Source: Candidatus Thiovulum imperiosus (GTDB lineage Bacteria; Campylobacterota; Campylobacteria; Campylobacterales; Thiovulaceae). Taken from it: DNA of 64,000 bases. Position numbers and translations under genes: made by a program. Where the stretch lies: positions 1 through 64,000 of the forward strand of contig JAMJTW010000025.1 of assembly GCA_024281175.1 (NCBI GenBank), in the 5' to 3' direction. The number at the start of each line of letters is the position of its first letter. Position 1 is the first letter of the stretch. This document shows positions 45,040-54,295 of this stretch, piece after piece. Below the pieces are notes generated by a model. That model was not told the origin of the DNA and did no database searches. It saw nothing but the letters and a program-made list of their open reading frames with translations.

Positions 45040-45434
45040 TACTCTTTTTCCGTGGAGACACCAACATCTTTAGCTCCAGCCAACTTACACTGGTCTACCA
45101 CCTCTACAAGTCTATCAGCTCGAACTCCACTATCTGTAATTATTAAAACAGAACCTTGTCCAGTGGATTTTAAGAAGTCTCTAACTCTACCTTGAAGAAC
45201 CCAAATTTTTACAAGTTGGTTCTGAAAGTAGACTTCACCACTCTTATCTATGTAAACCCTTGCCGATTTTGTAGATGCACTCGAAGAGCTTGAAGCATTT
45301 GGACGATTTATATCGAGTTTCATATCTTTAACAAAAGTTGTACTAACCATAAAGAAGATAAGGAGAATAAAAACCATATCAATTAGAGGCGAGATATCTA
45401 TATCTGTCTGCCCCTTTTTTCTTCTACATCTCAT
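45039..45434 (-). CDS. exbD: ExbD subunit, right-arm copy
   Basis: Its 131 residues are identical to 26599-26994, with the membrane Asp in LIDMVF. Confidence 0.92.
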   Translation of the reverse strand: MRCRRKKGQTDIDISPLIDMVFILLIFFMVSTTFVKDMKLDINRPNASSSSSASTKSARVYIDKSGEVYFQNQLVKIWVLQGRVRDFLKSTGQGSVLIITDSGVRADRLVEVVDQCKLAGAKDVGVSTEKE

Positions 45435-46032
45435 AATTTATATCCTTACTAATTATTAAATCTTTAATTTGGTTTAATTCCATCTCCATCTTCTCCTGTT
45501 TTCTCAAAAGCATATTTCCAAATATGAGACCCGGAACAGAGACCACTAATCCCATCTGAGTTGTAAAGAGAGCTTGAGAGATACCTCCAGCAATACCTCC
45601 ACCTTGAGAAAAGAGGTTCATTTCTGCAAGAGAGTCAAAAGTCTCTATCATTCCAATTACAGTTCCAAGAAGACCGAGAAGTGGAGCTACAACTACAATT
45701 ATTTTAACAATTCCAGCAAAACTTCTCATCTCAACTTCATATTTGTAAAACGCCTCATCTAAGTGTTTTCTAGTGTTCTCTTTTCTCTCTCTACTAATTT
45801 TTAGGGCTTCAACTATCGCCCTATCTATAAGCCCTTTAGGTTTTCTATTTTTAAAATCACCTGAACTATATTTCTCAAAGAGTCTTCGGAGGTTTCGACC
45901 ATTACCTCTTTTCAGAAGGTGGTATCGAAAACCCAATCCATACCAAAGAATTAGAGTTAGAATAGTAAGAATGGCAATAACGGCCCCTCCACTCTGCATA
46001 TACTCCAAAAAGAATATTAGAGCTTCTAACAT
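45424..46032 (-). CDS. exbB: ExbB subunit, right-arm copy
   Basis: Its 202 residues are identical to 26001-26609, with the same 11-bp overlap with exbD. Confidence 0.9.
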   Translation of the reverse strand: MLEALIFFLEYMQSGGAVIAILTILTLILWYGLGFRYHLLKRGNGRNLRRLFEKYSSGDFKNRKPKGLIDRAIVEALKISRERKENTRKHLDEAFYKYEVEMRSFAGIVKIIVVVAPLLGLLGTVIGMIETFDSLAEMNLFSQGGGIAGGISQALFTTQMGLVVSVPGLIFGNMLLRKQEKMEMELNQIKDLIISKDINYEM

Positions 46033-46036
46033 CTTT

Positions 46037-47341
46037 TTACTTCTCTTTGTAGATAGAGTAGATATTAGAAACTTTTAATGCTGAGTGTTCCATATCATCT
46101 TTTATCTTCTCTGCCCAACCACTTAACATATTTCCAAATACAAGAGCAGGAATTGCGACAATAAGTCCAAGTTCAGTTGTAACAAGAGCTTCAGAGATAC
46201 CGCCTGAAAGCATTTTCGGGTCTCCTGTTCCAAATTCGGTGATGAGGTCAAAAGTTGTAATCATTCCTGTAACAGTTCCAAGAAGTCCAAGAAGTGGAGC
46301 AACTGCTGCAATTATCATGATAAGAGTGTTGAATTTGTCAAGTCTACCGCTTTCATGAAGTATCGCCTCTGAGATTATGTCATCTAAATGTTGTCGGTCT
46401 CGGTCTATGTTTCTCAAAGTTGCATTCATAACATTTGCAATTGAAGTTTTCTTGCTATGAGAAATCTCAAGAGCCTTTTCAATTTCTCCATTTGAAACAT
46501 GCCCTTGCACTTTTTTATAGAGTCTATTTATATCTCCACTCGCACTCTGGAGGTAGATGTATCGAATTAGGACTAAGAGAACTGCAAAAGCTCCAAGTAC
46601 AACAATCACCCAACCAATGATACCACCACTATTTATAACTTCTAATGCTGTTTTCTCTTTTCTTTCACTTATCTCTTTTGTGAGAGACTCGTAAAGAAAG
46701 ATATCGAGAGTTTCAGGTTTCTCACCAGCCTCAAGTTTTGTTACAACCTCATCAGCAGGAACAGACCAAACTTTTAATCTCTCTCCACCAGCTGGAGCTA
46801 ACATTCCTTTTGCCTCTTCTGAAATTCCATAAGATGCGATATTTCCAATTTTTAGAATTGTTCCCTCAACACCTTTTCCGTCAGCTAAAAAGAATTCACC
46901 CTGCTCTTTTCGGATAGAAGCTAGTTCTAAAATTGTCTTATTTCCTAAAACAAATGCCTTTTCAAGCTGTGTTGAGATATCCTCTCTATCGTCGTGAGAA
47001 AATTTATGGTATCTGGAAAGTGTAGTTTCAGATTGAAGAAGAGTATTTTCTAAAGTATCTGTATTTAGGCTTAAAGACTCTGTTTCCATTTCAATACTTG
47101 TAATTCTATTCGAAATACTTTCACTCTCTCCCTGCTTTGTTACAAACTTACTCTGGAGTTTCTCAATATCTCTGTTTGCAACCCACAGTTTTGAACCATT
47201 ACTCTTTTTAACTTCTCGAAGTCTCTTCTGAAGCTCTCTCTTTTGAAGTTCTAAAAATGCAAACTCCTTTTCATAAGCAAGTTCTAAATCACTCTTTCCA
47301 AAAAGGAAAGATGTTAAAAGTAGAAATGTAAAAAATCTCAT
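46037..47341 (-). CDS. TtpC-like proton-channel protein, right-arm copy
   Basis: Its 434 residues are identical to 24692-25996, with coiled coil and TolQ/ExbB core. Confidence 0.9.
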   Translation of the reverse strand: MRFFTFLLLTSFLFGKSDLELAYEKEFAFLELQKRELQKRLREVKKSNGSKLWVANRDIEKLQSKFVTKQGESESISNRITSIEMETESLSLNTDTLENTLLQSETTLSRYHKFSHDDREDISTQLEKAFVLGNKTILELASIRKEQGEFFLADGKGVEGTILKIGNIASYGISEEAKGMLAPAGGERLKVWSVPADEVVTKLEAGEKPETLDIFLYESLTKEISERKEKTALEVINSGGIIGWVIVVLGAFAVLLVLIRYIYLQSASGDINRLYKKVQGHVSNGEIEKALEISHSKKTSIANVMNATLRNIDRDRQHLDDIISEAILHESGRLDKFNTLIMIIAAVAPLLGLLGTVTGMITTFDLITEFGTGDPKMLSGGISEALVTTELGLIVAIPALVFGNMLSGWAEKIKDDMEHSALKVSNIYSIYKEK

Positions 47342-48067
47342 CTACTCAACTCCTAAAATTTTATTTGGAATTTGGAAATATCCAGCTCTAATTCCCTTTT
47401 TAATTGAGTCAAAAAGTCCTAAGATAAGTTTCTCCTCTTCTTTAGAAGCGTATCGGAACTCACTTTCTTCAAGATACCCAACTCTATCTTCTGCTGTCTG
47501 GAAAAAGAGCATCACCATTCCGATTTTTGCTACATCAACAAGTTTCTCTTCACCCTCAATTTCGATAGTCTGTTTATGAATTGTGTTTGTTTTTGTAAGA
47601 GAAATCTCATCTTCCACAAATGACCAAATCTTATTTAAAGCTCTTTCAGATGAAATTGTGTTTGATACAATAAGAGCTTCTAACTCTTCCAATGCTATCT
47701 GTCGTTCTCGCAATTTGAAAGGTAGCGTCTTTTGAAGTGTCAGTTTCAAACTAGATATAGTTTTAAGTGCAAGAGGTTTTAAATTTTGACTGTCTTCAAC
47801 TTTCTTACTATTTTCACTTTTCACTTTATCCAATTTCAAGTTTAGATTCTTGATTTTTGTATCTTCTCTTCTAATATTTGCTTCAAGTTCTGCTTTCTGC
47901 ATCTGAAGAGATTTGAATTTCATCTGAAAACTCTCTTTTTCAGCATCTATCTGTTCGTGAAGCCTCTCAACATCGGCTCGAAGTTTAACAAGTTCTTCAG
48001 CTAGATTCTCAATTGAATCTCCAAAAAGAACTAAAGTTCCCAAAAGTGTTGTAATTATAATTTTCAT
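47342..48067 (-). CDS. DUF3450-family protein, right-arm copy
   Basis: Its 241 residues are identical to 23966-24691. First gene of the mirrored TonB2-type operon. Confidence 0.85.
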   Translation of the reverse strand: MKIIITTLLGTLVLFGDSIENLAEELVKLRADVERLHEQIDAEKESFQMKFKSLQMQKAELEANIRREDTKIKNLNLKLDKVKSENSKKVEDSQNLKPLALKTISSLKLTLQKTLPFKLRERQIALEELEALIVSNTISSERALNKIWSFVEDEISLTKTNTIHKQTIEIEGEEKLVDVAKIGMVMLFFQTAEDRVGYLEESEFRYASKEEEKLILGLFDSIKKGIRAGYFQIPNKILGVE

Positions 48068-48097
48068 AGAAAAACCTTATCGGTAAAAATTTGTGGA

Positions 48098-48127
48098 ATT
48101 ATATCAGAGTTCCTCCCAAAAGGGAGG
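48098..48127 (-). promoter_or_regulatory. Extended -10 and upstream hairpin, right arm
   Basis: Mirror of 23906-23935: the CCTCCC/GGGAGG hairpin that follows the lipoprotein gene, then TGATATAAT for the TonB2-type operon. Confidence 0.5.
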
Positions 48128-48139
48128 GTGTAGGGAAAT

Positions 48140-49435
48140 CTATTTTTTAGCAGAAACAGACTCGTGGTTCCAGCCATCAGTCCATTTGGCACCATTCGGG
48201 TCAAATGCACCAATATATCCAGTTTCTAAAGAGATAAGACCTGCGAGTGTTTCTATGTCTGTTTCTTCAGACATCACATTTCCATTTGCATCAAAAAGAG
48301 CTTCAACATCAGAAGTAACTAGAGGTTCTTTTCCATTTACATGAGTATCACACCCACCACCAAGAACCACATTTGTAAAAGATGGAGTAGCATTTAAAGT
48401 AGCTTCATCTCGAAGTTCAACACACGCTTTACTTCTACTACCTGTAACAATTGCATTTGAAATTTCAGCAGAAGTTCCTCTTCTTAAAAGAATACCTTGG
48501 TTTGCACCTTCGTCATCAGAAACAATTGTTAAATTTGTGATTGTTGGATTTGACCGTGGTTGAATATCCATATTATCACCATTACTATCAGCTTCGATAC
48601 CTCTTGGATCATCACTAACAAGATTATCTGTTTGGTGAATATAGATGTGGTCTGCTTTTCCAACCCAACCATCAGTCCAATCTAAAGAGTCATCTCCAGC
48701 ACCAATGATAGAGATATAAGAGAGGTCTACTGTTCCACCCCAAAGTTCAACACCATCATCAACACCAACATAAACTTCAACATGGCTAATCTCAGTTCCA
48801 GAACCAACACCAGCAAGAGATAAACCATTTAACTCTTTATCAGCCTCAACTGCAAAACCTGTATATTTGATTTGAACATATTTAAGAACACCACTGTTAT
48901 CTGTTGCATCATCACCACCAAACTCTTGAGTTCCAGCTTCATAAACTTGAACACCAGCATTTGTAGGAGCATAACCGAGGATAGTTAAACCACCCCAACC
49001 TCCAGCTTCACCTTCACCAGTCTCAACATCATCTTTAGAAGTGAAAATAATTGGGTTTGTAGCTGTACCTTCAGCATGAATTTTTGCACCTTGGTTGATT
49101 GCAAGATAGCTATTTCCTGTAAGACCAGCAATTACAGTTCCAGCCTCAATTGTAAGAGTAGCACCATCTTTTACATTTACAGTCTCTTGAAGATAGTAAA
49201 GTTTGTCAGCACTCCAAGTTGTATCTTCTGTAATATCTCCAATGATAGTTTCAGATGCAGGAGTCTCTGTTTCAGCAGGAGTCTCTGTTTCAACAGGAGT
49301 TTCTGTTTCAGCAGGAGTTTCCGTTTCAGCAGGAGTGTCATCGTCACTACTACTACCACAACCAGTAAAAGTTAAAGAAGTTCCAACAAGAATAGAAGCT
49401 AGAGATAGAGAAAATCTTTTGTTGAGAGTATTCAT
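48140..49435 (-). CDS. Beta-helix lipoprotein, right-arm copy
   Basis: Its 431 residues are identical to 22598-23893. The 18-bp tandem repeat (49265-49336) has four units in both arms. Confidence 0.8.
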   Translation of the reverse strand: MNTLNKRFSLSLASILVGTSLTFTGCGSSSDDDTPAETETPAETETPVETETPAETETPASETIIGDITEDTTWSADKLYYLQETVNVKDGATLTIEAGTVIAGLTGNSYLAINQGAKIHAEGTATNPIIFTSKDDVETGEGEAGGWGGLTILGYAPTNAGVQVYEAGTQEFGGDDATDNSGVLKYVQIKYTGFAVEADKELNGLSLAGVGSGTEISHVEVYVGVDDGVELWGGTVDLSYISIIGAGDDSLDWTDGWVGKADHIYIHQTDNLVSDDPRGIEADSNGDNMDIQPRSNPTITNLTIVSDDEGANQGILLRRGTSAEISNAIVTGSRSKACVELRDEATLNATPSFTNVVLGGGCDTHVNGKEPLVTSDVEALFDANGNVMSEETDIETLAGLISLETGYIGAFDPNGAKWTDGWNHESVSAKK

Positions 49436-49526
49436 ATATAGACCTTAGAAAAAATGAGTTTTATAATTCTCTAATTTTAAAAGTTCTTAGTAACATTTTA
49501 GAAACAATTATTTAAAAGCGAATAAA

Positions 49527-50267
49527 ATGAAAAAAGAGACAATCTCTATTGCCACTTTTGATTTAGAGATAGATGACTCAAATCCAATGGAAAATCTAAA
49601 CAGAGTTTTAGAAATTGTAAATAGTTTTGAAGCTGATTTATTTCTCTTTCCAGAACTTTTTACAACTGGTTATGAAACAGAAAAGTGGATTGAGTTATCC
49701 AAAAGTAGTAATGAAATTTTGAAGATACTTTCAAATTTAAAAAAAAGTATTGGTTTCTCAATTCTTTGGAATGAGAATGGAGTTCTTTCAAATAGATTTT
49801 TCCTTACAGGTAAAAAAGAGTTTTATGATAAAGCTCACCTTTTTAAACCGATGAGAGAAGATAAGTTTTTAAAAGGAGGTGAAGAACTTGTTTCTATGAA
49901 GCTGGAAGGGTTTCAAATCTCTCCAACTATCTGTTATGATTTACGATTTCCAGAGATGTATCGGAAATTAGCACTTTCAGGAACAGATATTTTCTTAATT
50001 CCAGCAGAGTGGCCAAAACCTAGATGTAGTGTATTACACACTCTTGCACAAAGTAGAGCTATTGAAAATCAAGCTATTTTAGTTCTCTCAAATAGAGTTG
50101 GAAAAGATAGTTCAAAAGTAGAGTATTGTGGTGGTTCTGGAATTTTTCTTCCAGATGGAACTTTTCTTGAGGGAAATAGAGTTCACAAAATAGACTTTAA
50201 AGAAGTTTTAAAAAATCGAAAATTTATTCAACCCTTAACAGAGAGAGTTGAAGGAGTAGATTTTTAG
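49527..50267 (+). CDS. Carbon-nitrogen hydrolase, right-arm copy
   Basis: Its 246 residues are identical to 21766-22506, with the Glu-Lys-Cys triad intact. Confidence 0.85.
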   Translation: MKKETISIATFDLEIDDSNPMENLNRVLEIVNSFEADLFLFPELFTTGYETEKWIELSKSSNEILKILSNLKKSIGFSILWNENGVLSNRFFLTGKKEFYDKAHLFKPMREDKFLKGGEELVSMKLEGFQISPTICYDLRFPEMYRKLALSGTDIFLIPAEWPKPRCSVLHTLAQSRAIENQAILVLSNRVGKDSSKVEYCGGSGIFLPDGTFLEGNRVHKIDFKEVLKNRKFIQPLTERVEGVDF

Positions 50268-50468
50268 GGACTGACCAAATAGAGTATTTTTACGCTTTAA
50301 CAACCCATATGTCATTTCGAACCCTTTAGGGTGAGAAATCTTTTACATCACTTCGAATAAAACGATAAGTTTCCAAGATTTCTCAATCACTTCGCTCATT
50401 TCGAAATGACAAAAGAGACAGAAGCCTATTTGGTCACTCGCAAAATATTTCCTTATTTGGTTACTCCC
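50267..50468. repeat. Framed hairpin element copy 1, right arm
   Basis: Mirror of 21565-21766, with the hairpin repeat at 50311-50410. Identical by direct comparison. Confidence 0.6.
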
Positions 50469-50546
50469 AAAATCTACATATTTCCTGTTAATAACTTTTG
50501 CTGTTTTGGAAATGTTACAATTTCCAATAAAAATTTAGGAAAAGTT

Positions 50547-51479
50547 ATGAGTAGTGTTGAGCCGATGAGTTTTAAGATAACTGAAGAAGATATTAAAGAA
50601 GAGAGATTTAAAGAACAGATAGAAAATGGAAATTCCAAATTTTTAGAGAGAAGTTTAAAATTGGGAAAATTATCTCTATTTTTTATATCTTTAACACTAT
50701 TAGTTTTTGTTGGAATATTAGCAGAAACAATACTATTTGCAAATGAGCTTTTTGAAGTTTCACAATTTGTAGGATATCTATATATAGCACTATTTAGTTT
50801 GGTTCTCTACCTCATCAGCTACTTTCTCTATTTTGAAGTAGCTAAATTTTTACAGATGAAAAAAGTAGATGAGTTAAAAGAGTTAGCCGAAAAAAATCCT
50901 GTCTCTTTTGGAAAACATGTTTTAGATATTTATGGTAATAGAAAAGAAGAGAGTATTCAAACCAATATTGCAAATTTTCAAACATCATTTCCAAATCTCT
51001 CTTCTGAAATGATAGTTCCTGTTTTAGACTCTACCCTATTTACAAATTTAGATAGAGAAGCTGAAGAAATTATCTTTAAATATGCAAAAGAAAATGCTAT
51101 GGTTACTGCTATATCTCCAATACCTTTCTTTGATTTCCTCTTTCTAACTTGGAGAAATATCAGAATGGTAAATGAGATTGTTGAGGTGTATGGCTTTAGA
51201 GCTGGTTTTCTCGGAAATATAATTCTTCTTAAAAGAGTTTTAGAACAACTTATTTTTGTTGGAGTTGCTGAAGTTACTGAAGAAGCTATTGGTACTGTAA
51301 CTGGTCAAACTTTTCTCTCTAAAATTTCCTCTTCGGTTGCTGAAGGTGTCGGACACGGTATTTTAACTGTTCGAGTTGGAACAGCAACAATGCGAACTTC
51401 AAGACCAATAGAGAAGAGAGAGATAAAACTAATTGGCAAATTTATTAAAAGTTTCTCTCCTTTTAAAAAGAAAAAATAA
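50547..51479 (+). CDS. YcjF/DUF697-like membrane protein, right-arm copy
   Basis: Its 310 residues from ATG 50547 are identical to 20554-21486. The open frame upstream to 50406 is repeat DNA. Confidence 0.8.
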   Translation: MSSVEPMSFKITEEDIKEERFKEQIENGNSKFLERSLKLGKLSLFFISLTLLVFVGILAETILFANELFEVSQFVGYLYIALFSLVLYLISYFLYFEVAKFLQMKKVDELKELAEKNPVSFGKHVLDIYGNRKEESIQTNIANFQTSFPNLSSEMIVPVLDSTLFTNLDREAEEIIFKYAKENAMVTAISPIPFFDFLFLTWRNIRMVNEIVEVYGFRAGFLGNIILLKRVLEQLIFVGVAEVTEEAIGTVTGQTFLSKISSSVAEGVGHGILTVRVGTATMRTSRPIEKREIKLIGKFIKSFSPFKKKK

Positions 51480-51519
51480 ATGATAAAATTGGTCTTTTAA
51501 AAATCAAAGGAAATTGAAA

Positions 51520-52056
51520 ATGCTAGAAGGTATTGTTAGAGAAAGTATCGGTAAAAAGGCAACAAAGGCTTTAAGACGAGATGGTTATCTAATTGCTAAC
51601 ATCTATGGAAAAGGGTTTGAAAATATAAACTCTGCTTTTAAACTTGGAGATTACATTAGAACTGTTAAGAGTAAAGAGAGTGTAGCTTTTGATGTAAAAG
51701 TTGGTGATAGAGTAATGAAAGTTGTTGTTCAAGATTATCAGACTCACCCTATTACAGATGTGCTACTTCATGTTGATTTAATGGTAGCTCAAGAGGGTGT
51801 GGTAACAAAATATTTTGTTCCTATCAAACCTGTTGGAACACCAGTTGGTCTTAAGAACAAGGGTGTTTTAAGTGTTTCTAAACCAAGAGTTCCTGTTATG
51901 AGTGCAATTGAAAATCTTCCAAATGCGATTGAGATTGATGTAAATAGTTTAGATGTTGGTGATGCTGTTTTAGTTAGAGACCTTCCTGAAAATGAGACTT
52001 TAGATATTAGACTTGCTGATAGAGTTTCAATTCTAAGTATTATTAAAGCTAAATAG
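51520..52056 (+). CDS. rplY: 50S ribosomal protein L25/Ctc, right-arm copy
   Basis: Its 178 residues are identical to 19977-20513. A true double dose of a single ribosomal protein gene would be unusual and bears on whether the duplication is stable. Confidence 0.94.
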   Translation: MLEGIVRESIGKKATKALRRDGYLIANIYGKGFENINSAFKLGDYIRTVKSKESVAFDVKVGDRVMKVVVQDYQTHPITDVLLHVDLMVAQEGVVTKYFVPIKPVGTPVGLKNKGVLSVSKPRVPVMSAIENLPNAIEIDVNSLDVGDAVLVRDLPENETLDIRLADRVSILSIIKAK

Positions 52057-52061
52057 AAATC

Positions 52062-52084
52062 TGTTCCAAGAGATACTTGGAACA
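52062..52084 (+). terminator. Hairpin between rplY and lpxK, right arm
   Basis: Mirror of 19949-19971: TGTTCCAAG/CTTGGAACA stem. Confidence 0.55.
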
Positions 52085-52089
52085 CTATT

Positions 52090-52965
52090 TTGAAAAAAAT
52101 TTTCTTCTTTTTTGAAGAGCTTCTCTTCGACCCAAAAATTTACCACTACCCAATCATTATACCTCTAATTCCAATATCTGGTCTCTATACAATTTTCACT
52201 TTTCTAAATGCTTTTCAAAAACATCTCAAAAGAGAGAAGTTTCCAGTAAAAGTTGTTGGAGTTGGCAATCTTGTTTTGGGTGGTAGCGGGAAAACACCGC
52301 TCACAATAGCTTTAGCTCAAAGTGAGAAAAAAGCTGTAATAGTTTTAAGGGGATATGGAAGAAAAAGTGTTGGCAGAACCCTGATTTCAAAGTGGGGAAA
52401 AATTTTAGAAAATGTTTCCATTTCTGGAGATGAAGCGATGCTTTATGCAAAATCTCTACCAAACGCCTCTGTAATTGTTTCTGAAAATCGAACTTCTGGA
52501 ATAGAACTTGGCATAGAACTTGGTGGAGAAATTATATTTCTTGATGACTCTTTTCGCCAACATCAAATTGAGAAAGATATAGAATATCTTATAGTTTCAA
52601 AACCTAAAAATCCTTTTCTTCTACCTGCTGGTGGATATCGAGAAAAACTTTGGTTTTTCAAAAATGTAAAGAAGTTGGAAGAGGGAAAAGAGTTTTTTCG
52701 AAAAGTCTCTTTGGAAAATCGAACAGAAAAGATGGTTTTAGTAACAGCTATTTCAAAACCTGAAAGATTAGAAAAGTACTTAGAAAGTGCTATTCCAAAA
52801 CACTATTTTCCAGACCACTACACTTTCTCAAAAGATGAACTTCTTCAAATTTTAGAAGATGAGTCTGCAACTTCTATTCTTACAACTGAAAAAGATTTTG
52901 TAAAAATGGAAAATTTCAACTTACCAATTTCGTTACTAAAGCTAGAAATATATTTTGAAAAGTAG
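52090..52965 (+). CDS. lpxK: Tetraacyldisaccharide 4'-kinase, right-arm copy
   Basis: Its 291 residues are identical to 19068-19943. P-loop GGSGKT intact. Confidence 0.92.
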   Translation: MKKIFFFFEELLFDPKIYHYPIIIPLIPISGLYTIFTFLNAFQKHLKREKFPVKVVGVGNLVLGGSGKTPLTIALAQSEKKAVIVLRGYGRKSVGRTLISKWGKILENVSISGDEAMLYAKSLPNASVIVSENRTSGIELGIELGGEIIFLDDSFRQHQIEKDIEYLIVSKPKNPFLLPAGGYREKLWFFKNVKKLEEGKEFFRKVSLENRTEKMVLVTAISKPERLEKYLESAIPKHYFPDHYTFSKDELLQILEDESATSILTTEKDFVKMENFNLPISLLKLEIYFEK

Positions 52966-52970
52966 ATATA

Positions 52971-52994
52971 AGAACTCTCTAAAAAGAGAGTTCT
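52971..52994. terminator. Bidirectional terminator, right arm
   Basis: Mirror of 19039-19062, a perfect 10-bp stem between convergent lpxK and MFS copies. Confidence 0.75.
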
Positions 52995-53012
52995 CCAGAA
53001 AGTAGTGAAAAT

Positions 53013-54224
53013 CTATCTGATAAGTTTCTTCTCTTTCCAAAGATAAAAAAGACCAATAAAAAGACCTAAAATAGAGAAGATATAGATTGTTGTGTAATTT
53101 GTAAAAGAGAGAAGAACACCTCCAAGAATTGGAAAGAATAGACCTAAAGATGATATATTAGCCTGAAGAGCAACATAAGTTGGTCTCTTTTCTGGTGGAG
53201 CGATGATAAGTATTAGATTTCCAAAAGCGAGTCTATTTCCATCAATTGAAGCACCAATAAGAAAGAAGATGAGAAAGTAGATATAAATATTTTGGAAGAA
53301 GATGGCTAAAAGAAAAGAGAGTATCATAATTCCAAAAGAGATATAGAGAATTTTCTTATCTTCACCTTTGGAAGAGATATTTCCCCAGAGAATGTTGCTT
53401 AGCATTCCACCTAACATCTGAATAGAGAGAAGCATTCCAACTATATATCCAGAAAGTTCTATATTCTCTTCAGCTTGGAGAATTATAAAAGGGAGTCCGA
53501 TGAGGTGGGAGTATGAGAATAGAAATGAGAGAACTTGATATTTTAGAATTCTGCTTTTTCCAAAGTAGACAAAACTCTCTTTTAAAAATTTGAAAAAAGT
53601 TCCATCTCTCTCTTTAATTTCCTCTTTTTCAGGCTCTTCAATTGAACCGAAAGCGATAAATCCAATTCCCATTAAAAAAGCACTTATCATAAAAAGGTAG
53701 GCAAAACTATTTGGAGGAGAAAAGTGTTCTAAGAAAACTCCAGCCGTAGCTCCTGAAAGAATTGCACCAAGTCCAGAGAAGAATTGACGGTAAGCCATAC
53801 TTCGACCTCGAAATTTATGAGTAAAAACTTTTCCTTGTATCTCTTTAAAATAGATATTTCCAAAACCTGCTGAAAATGAGAAAATGAAAAGAGTAATTCC
53901 AATTCCCCAAAGAGCAAGAGTGTGAGACTCTGTAAAATAGATAACTACTCCAACTCCAAACCACGATAAAAATCGAAATATAAACACTATCCGAAGATAA
54001 GGCATCACAAGACGATAAGATTGAGCATAAAATGCAGCAATCATTTGAACAAATATCGCTCCACCTTTTAATAGTGAAGCAAAAACCCCAACAAGAATTG
54101 AACTACCTGAAAAGTAATTTATTATTAAAGGAAGAATTGTTGATGGCTCTGCTACTGTTGTTCCAATTGAGAGGAAAAAGCCGTGAAGAACATTTTTGAT
54201 GTGAGAAGATTTCTTGTCTACCAA
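53013..54224 (-). CDS. MFS transporter, right-arm copy
   Basis: Its 403 residues are identical to 17809-19020, with TTG start and a TATAAT at 54256-54261. Confidence 0.85.
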   Translation of the reverse strand: MVDKKSSHIKNVLHGFFLSIGTTVAEPSTILPLIINYFSGSSILVGVFASLLKGGAIFVQMIAAFYAQSYRLVMPYLRIVFIFRFLSWFGVGVVIYFTESHTLALWGIGITLFIFSFSAGFGNIYFKEIQGKVFTHKFRGRSMAYRQFFSGLGAILSGATAGVFLEHFSPPNSFAYLFMISAFLMGIGFIAFGSIEEPEKEEIKERDGTFFKFLKESFVYFGKSRILKYQVLSFLFSYSHLIGLPFIILQAEENIELSGYIVGMLLSIQMLGGMLSNILWGNISSKGEDKKILYISFGIMILSFLLAIFFQNIYIYFLIFFLIGASIDGNRLAFGNLILIIAPPEKRPTYVALQANISSLGLFFPILGGVLLSFTNYTTIYIFSILGLFIGLFYLWKEKKLIR

Positions 54225-54295
54225 ATTTAATATTTCCTTATTTAAAAATATTTAAATTATAATCTAAAATCTTTGCTCATGGTTACAATTTAGTT